In this document: one piece after another, positions 6,301 to 8,554 of the stretch
Position numbering within the stretch: position 1 is the first letter of the stretch
How the letters are laid out: every line of letters starts with the position of its first letter
NCBI GenBank assembly: GCA_038203525.1
Contig: JBBRDW010000157.1
Location: forward strand, 1-8,554
Direction: 5' to 3'
DNA length: 8,554 nt
From: Limnovirga sp038203525
GTDB taxonomy: Bacteria > Bacteroidota > Bacteroidia > Chitinophagales > Chitinophagaceae
Notes under the pieces: generated by a model
What the model was told of the DNA's origin: nothing
The model's input: only the letters and a program-made list of their open reading frames with translations
Databases searched by the model: none
Made by a program: the position numbers and the translations under genes

Positions 6301-6360
6301 TATGAGCCCGGCTGCAGACACATTCCGGAGCTTTTCTTGCGTCGCACTCTTGTACTTTTA
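6301..6360 (+). repeat. Dispersed bipartite repeat, copy D
   Basis: Module 1 (6301-6312) is TATGAGCCCGGC and module 2 (6331-6360) contains TTGCGTCGCACTCTTGTAC, with exactly 18 bases between them. It is the near-twin of copy B: 12/12 in module 1 and 29/30 in module 2, with an unrelated spacer. It lies between two leftward genes, opposite to their direction, 63 bases past the end of the T9SS gene and 41 bases before the DUF4290 start. Read on the genes' strand, its order relative to the next start codon is the same as for copy B and the DinB-like gene. Confidence 0.85.
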
Positions 6361-6423
6361 TATCACTGCGCAGCTACTCCGGCATAGCCAATTTTACCGA
6401 TGGGGCGATTGCACCCTATTTTT

Positions 6424-8554
6424 TTAATTTTTAAAAAGCTTCATTGTTTTGCGGGTGCCCTTATCATCCGTAAGTGAAACAAAATACACTCCGGAGGCGA
6501 AACCAGATAACTCAAGCTTTATCCGGTTCTCTCCAATTATTGACCAGCCACGTATATGCTTCAATGTTTTGCCCGCTATCCCTGTAACCTCAATTGTAAA
6601 AGGCTGCTTCAACTTTGCGTTGAAAATAACAAAAGCCCTTTCTGCTGCCGGATTGGGAATTATTGAAACAAAACCCTGCTGCCCTGCCGAATAAGATTGT
6701 ACCGTTGAAATATGATCAATATTACCGGTTTGGCTGTTTGCAACCAGGGGCTGGGCAACAACAACATCCACATATGTTCCGGAAGATGTGTCGCAGGCAT
6801 TAAAACCTTTTGCAGTAACCCTGCCATTGGTCGATGCCCAGCTAACAATGATTGATGCAGTATTTTGTCCGAGGGTAATTTTTGCCCCATTAGTTACTGT
6901 CCAATAATACGATAATCCTGATACCGGCGATGAAACTGAATATATTAATCCAGTTGCAAGTTTTTCCACTGTCATCGGGCCGTTTATACTTTCCGGTTTC
7001 CTGGGCGCTGCTTTCAAAGTTTTTGTAGCCGGTGAACTGCTCCCACACCTGTTGACAGATCTTATACTTAATGTACCATTATTGAAGTTACCTGTTGTGT
7101 TTAACGAAGCTGAAGTAAGGCTTGCATTTGCAGATGCAACAATAATATTTGCGGGAGGTGTCCAAATATATGAAGTGGCATTTGCTACTGCGATGATTGA
7201 ATATTCATAACTTCCGTTGCCACAAATACCGTTTGCATCAGCAGCATCTCCGGCTATTGCTCCTGGTGGTGATGGTACTTTAAGTGTTCCGTTTCGAACG
7301 GTATAATTTTTTTCAATACTGCAGCCCTTGGCATCAATAACCTTGTAGCTTTTTGTGCCGGAATTTACATTAAAAGTACCGGTACCAATATATGGCACAT
7401 TTCCACCAGTAGCAGTAACCTTTAAAGTTGTACCGGAGTCCTTGCATACAATACTGCTGTCTAATGAAAAGATGATATCGAGTGGTTGGGGTTCGGTAAT
7501 GTTATAGGTTGCAGTAGTTCTGCATCCGGCCTGTGAAGTAACCACAACCGTGTAATCTCCTGGCTTTAAACTCTCTATATCCTGTTCCGATGATTTGAAA
7601 TAACCAATGGCAATACTCGTCCAGCTATAGGTAAAGGCTCCCGTACCACCTTCTGGCACAAGATCAATAATGCCATTTTTATTATTATTACAGGTGACAT
7701 TGCTCACATTTGCAGATAGCACCGGGGTGCTGTAAATTACTGTACCAGTAAGATATGGTGACGCACCCACTATTAGAGTTCCTCCCTTTACCGGTACATT
7801 ACCGCTGTATGTTCCTATAGCTGTACTAAGCATTTTAACATAAATGGTTTTACTGACAGAGGTACCGTAGTTACTGATTGTTAACGTGTCGCTGTAAGTG
7901 CTGTCATTACTTGTAGAAAACTGGAAACCGTTCAATGGGCCGATTTTTATACCGCCTCCACTTAAAAATGAACCTGTTAACTGAAATGATCCTGCTTTAG
8001 TGGTGCTATTCAAGCAAACTGTGTCAAAAGCGGGAACAGTACTAAAGAACAGTCCAATATTTGACTGATTTTCATCGGGCCGTGTAAGCTCCACAGTGCT
8101 GAAAACAATATCTTGATTGTTCACGCTCTTAATATAAAAATCGGACCCGTTTAAACCCCGATTTCTAAAGTTAGCATCCGGCAGCGTAATTGAAGCTTTT
8201 TTCCATAAACCGGAGTTGGTGCAGTCAACAATTAATTTCGATAGTTTGTTTGTACCCAGTTTAGAATCATAGTAAAGCCTCATGCTTCCGGTGCCACGGT
8301 CAAGATATACGATATCGATAATTACCGGGTAATTAATTTCAGTTATGCTATTATTCAAAAACGCCCTGTCCACATCAAAATATAAACCATCTTTTCCATT
8401 TGCAATATCAAGGCCCCTTGCATACTTTCCATACATACTGTTTGCATCGGAAGATGTTACATTCCAGTAACCTACACTGGTTGCATTGGGGGTAATCTGA
8501 TGCAGGTCACGTTCATAATTGCCGGGCAGCAAATCCCACCCAACATCATTGGTG
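6424..8554 (-). CDS. Large T9SS-exported multidomain surface protein, 5' end cut by window
   Basis: The reading frame is open to the right edge, so the N-terminus, signal peptide and any catalytic domain lie outside. Numbering runs from the TTG at 8532. Just upstream and in frame are residues TNDVGWD. Residues about 1-151 (GNYERDL, YFDVDRAF, VYLDRGTGSMRLYYD, ending VELTR) look like a beta-sandwich module of the carbohydrate-binding kind. About 155-265 is a Bacteroidota Ig-like repeat (FDTVCLNSTT, LNGFQFSTSND, GTYSGNVPVKGG). About 275-350 is an SprB-type repeat (VTCNNNKNGIIDL, GGTGAFTYSW, GDYTVVVTSQAGC, ITEP), with a degenerate one to about 412. Two PKD/Ig-like modules cover about 415-593. Residues 620-702 are a T9SS sorting domain (SIIPNPA, ENRIKLELSGFASGVYFVSL, TMKLFKN). 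It is probably anchored or released at the cell surface; a polysaccharide-acting role is inference only. Confidence 0.88.
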   Translation of the reverse strand, partial: TNDVGWDLLPGNYERDLHQITPNATSVGYWNVTSSDANSMYGKYARGLDIANGKDGLYFDVDRAFLNNSITEINYPVIIDIVYLDRGTGSMRLYYDSKLGTNKLSKLIVDCTNSGLWKKASITLPDANFRNRGLNGSDFYIKSVNNQDIVFSTVELTRPDENQSNIGLFFSTVPAFDTVCLNSTTKAGSFQLTGSFLSGGGIKIGPLNGFQFSTSNDSTYSDTLTISNYGTSVSKTIYVKMLSTAIGTYSGNVPVKGGTLIVGASPYLTGTVIYSTPVLSANVSNVTCNNNKNGIIDLVPEGGTGAFTYSWTSIAIGYFKSSEQDIESLKPGDYTVVVTSQAGCRTTATYNITEPQPLDIIFSLDSSIVCKDSGTTLKVTATGGNVPYIGTGTFNVNSGTKSYKVIDAKGCSIEKNYTVRNGTLKVPSPPGAIAGDAADANGICGNGSYEYSIIAVANATSYIWTPPANIIVASANASLTSASLNTTGNFNNGTLSIRSVNRCGSSSPATKTLKAAPRKPESINGPMTVEKLATGLIYSVSSPVSGLSYYWTVTNGAKITLGQNTASIIVSWASTNGRVTAKGFNACDTSSGTYVDVVVAQPLVANSQTGNIDHISTVQSYSAGQQGFVSIIPNPAAERAFVIFNAKLKQPFTIEVTGIAGKTLKHIRGWSIIGENRIKLELSGFASGVYFVSLTDDKGTRKTMKLFKN

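Noticed and set aside
2106..6332. Short stems linking module 1 to the spacer or start of module 2 (2106-2109/2133-2136, 4541-4545/4563-4567, 6305-6311/6325-6332) as a conserved RNA fold
   Set aside because: The paired positions differ from copy to copy, and copy B has no clear equivalent. With four copies this is not evidence of a conserved structure.
2153..6360. End of repeat module 2 (TACTTTTA; TACATTTG in copy A) as an outward-facing -7 promoter box
   Set aside because: No consistent -33 sequence lies 19 bases upstream, copy C reads TGCAATAT, and no gene follows copies B or D in that direction at a suitable distance.
6403..6416. GGGCG-ATTG-CACCC followed by a T-run, as a terminator
   Set aside because: The five-base stem contains a C-A mismatch on the strand with the T-run, and that strand has no gene ending here. 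On the strand of the T9SS gene no T-run follows the stem.
1..8554. CRISPR array, tRNA or rRNA gene, integrase, transposase, toxin-antitoxin or defence gene
   Set aside because: I looked for regular direct repeats, clover-leaf patterns and tell-tale protein motifs on both strands and found none. The dispersed repeat lacks the regular spacing of a CRISPR array.

Overview
The window looks like chromosome of a Bacteroidota bacterium, most likely of the Chitinophagaceae type. It is AT-rich and has no clear Shine-Dalgarno sites. Candidate promoters fit the phylum's TAnnTTTG -7 element. The gene content also fits the phylum: a DUF4290 protein, a secreted PepSY-like (DUF2874-type) protein, and a large surface protein with SprB-like and Ig-like modules and a type IX secretion (T9SS) C-terminal sorting domain.

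Layout, left to right. (1) The start of a leftward periplasmic binding protein gene of ModA type, cut by the window edge (1-113). (2) A divergent control region with two TGTAC dyads (114-347). (3) A complete, apparently active gamma-glutamyltransferase (348-2072). (4) A 263-bp gap holding two oppositely oriented copies of a dispersed repeat. (5) A tight rightward operon (2336-4526): a DinB/DUF1572-like protein, a HAD phosphatase or phosphomutase, and a compact PLP enzyme of the alpha-oxoamine synthase fold, joined by a 5-nt gap and a 4-nt ATGA overlap. (6) A 365-bp gap with a third repeat copy and a candidate promoter, then the secreted PepSY-like protein (4892-5371). (7) A perfect palindromic bidirectional terminator (5388-5431). 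(8) A leftward DUF4290 gene with an Arg/Asp/Asn-rich tail (5450-6259). (9) A gap with a fourth repeat copy. (10) The C-terminal 700-odd residues of a leftward T9SS-exported multidomain protein that runs off the right edge.

The genes look like ordinary envelope, metabolic and secretion genes. They do not add up to one obvious pathway beyond the DinB-HAD-PLP operon. The most striking signal is outside the genes: a 60-bp bipartite repeat present four times in three intergenic gaps. A 12-bp module with a GCCCGGC dyad is followed, after exactly 18 variable bases in every copy, by a 30-bp module with a TGCGTCGCA dyad. The dyad centres are always 33 bp apart. Two copies are 29/30 identical over the second module. 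The fixed spacing with an unconserved spacer suggests that something recognises both modules. Its nature (REP/REPIN-like mobile repeat, protein-binding site or RNA element) cannot be settled from this window.
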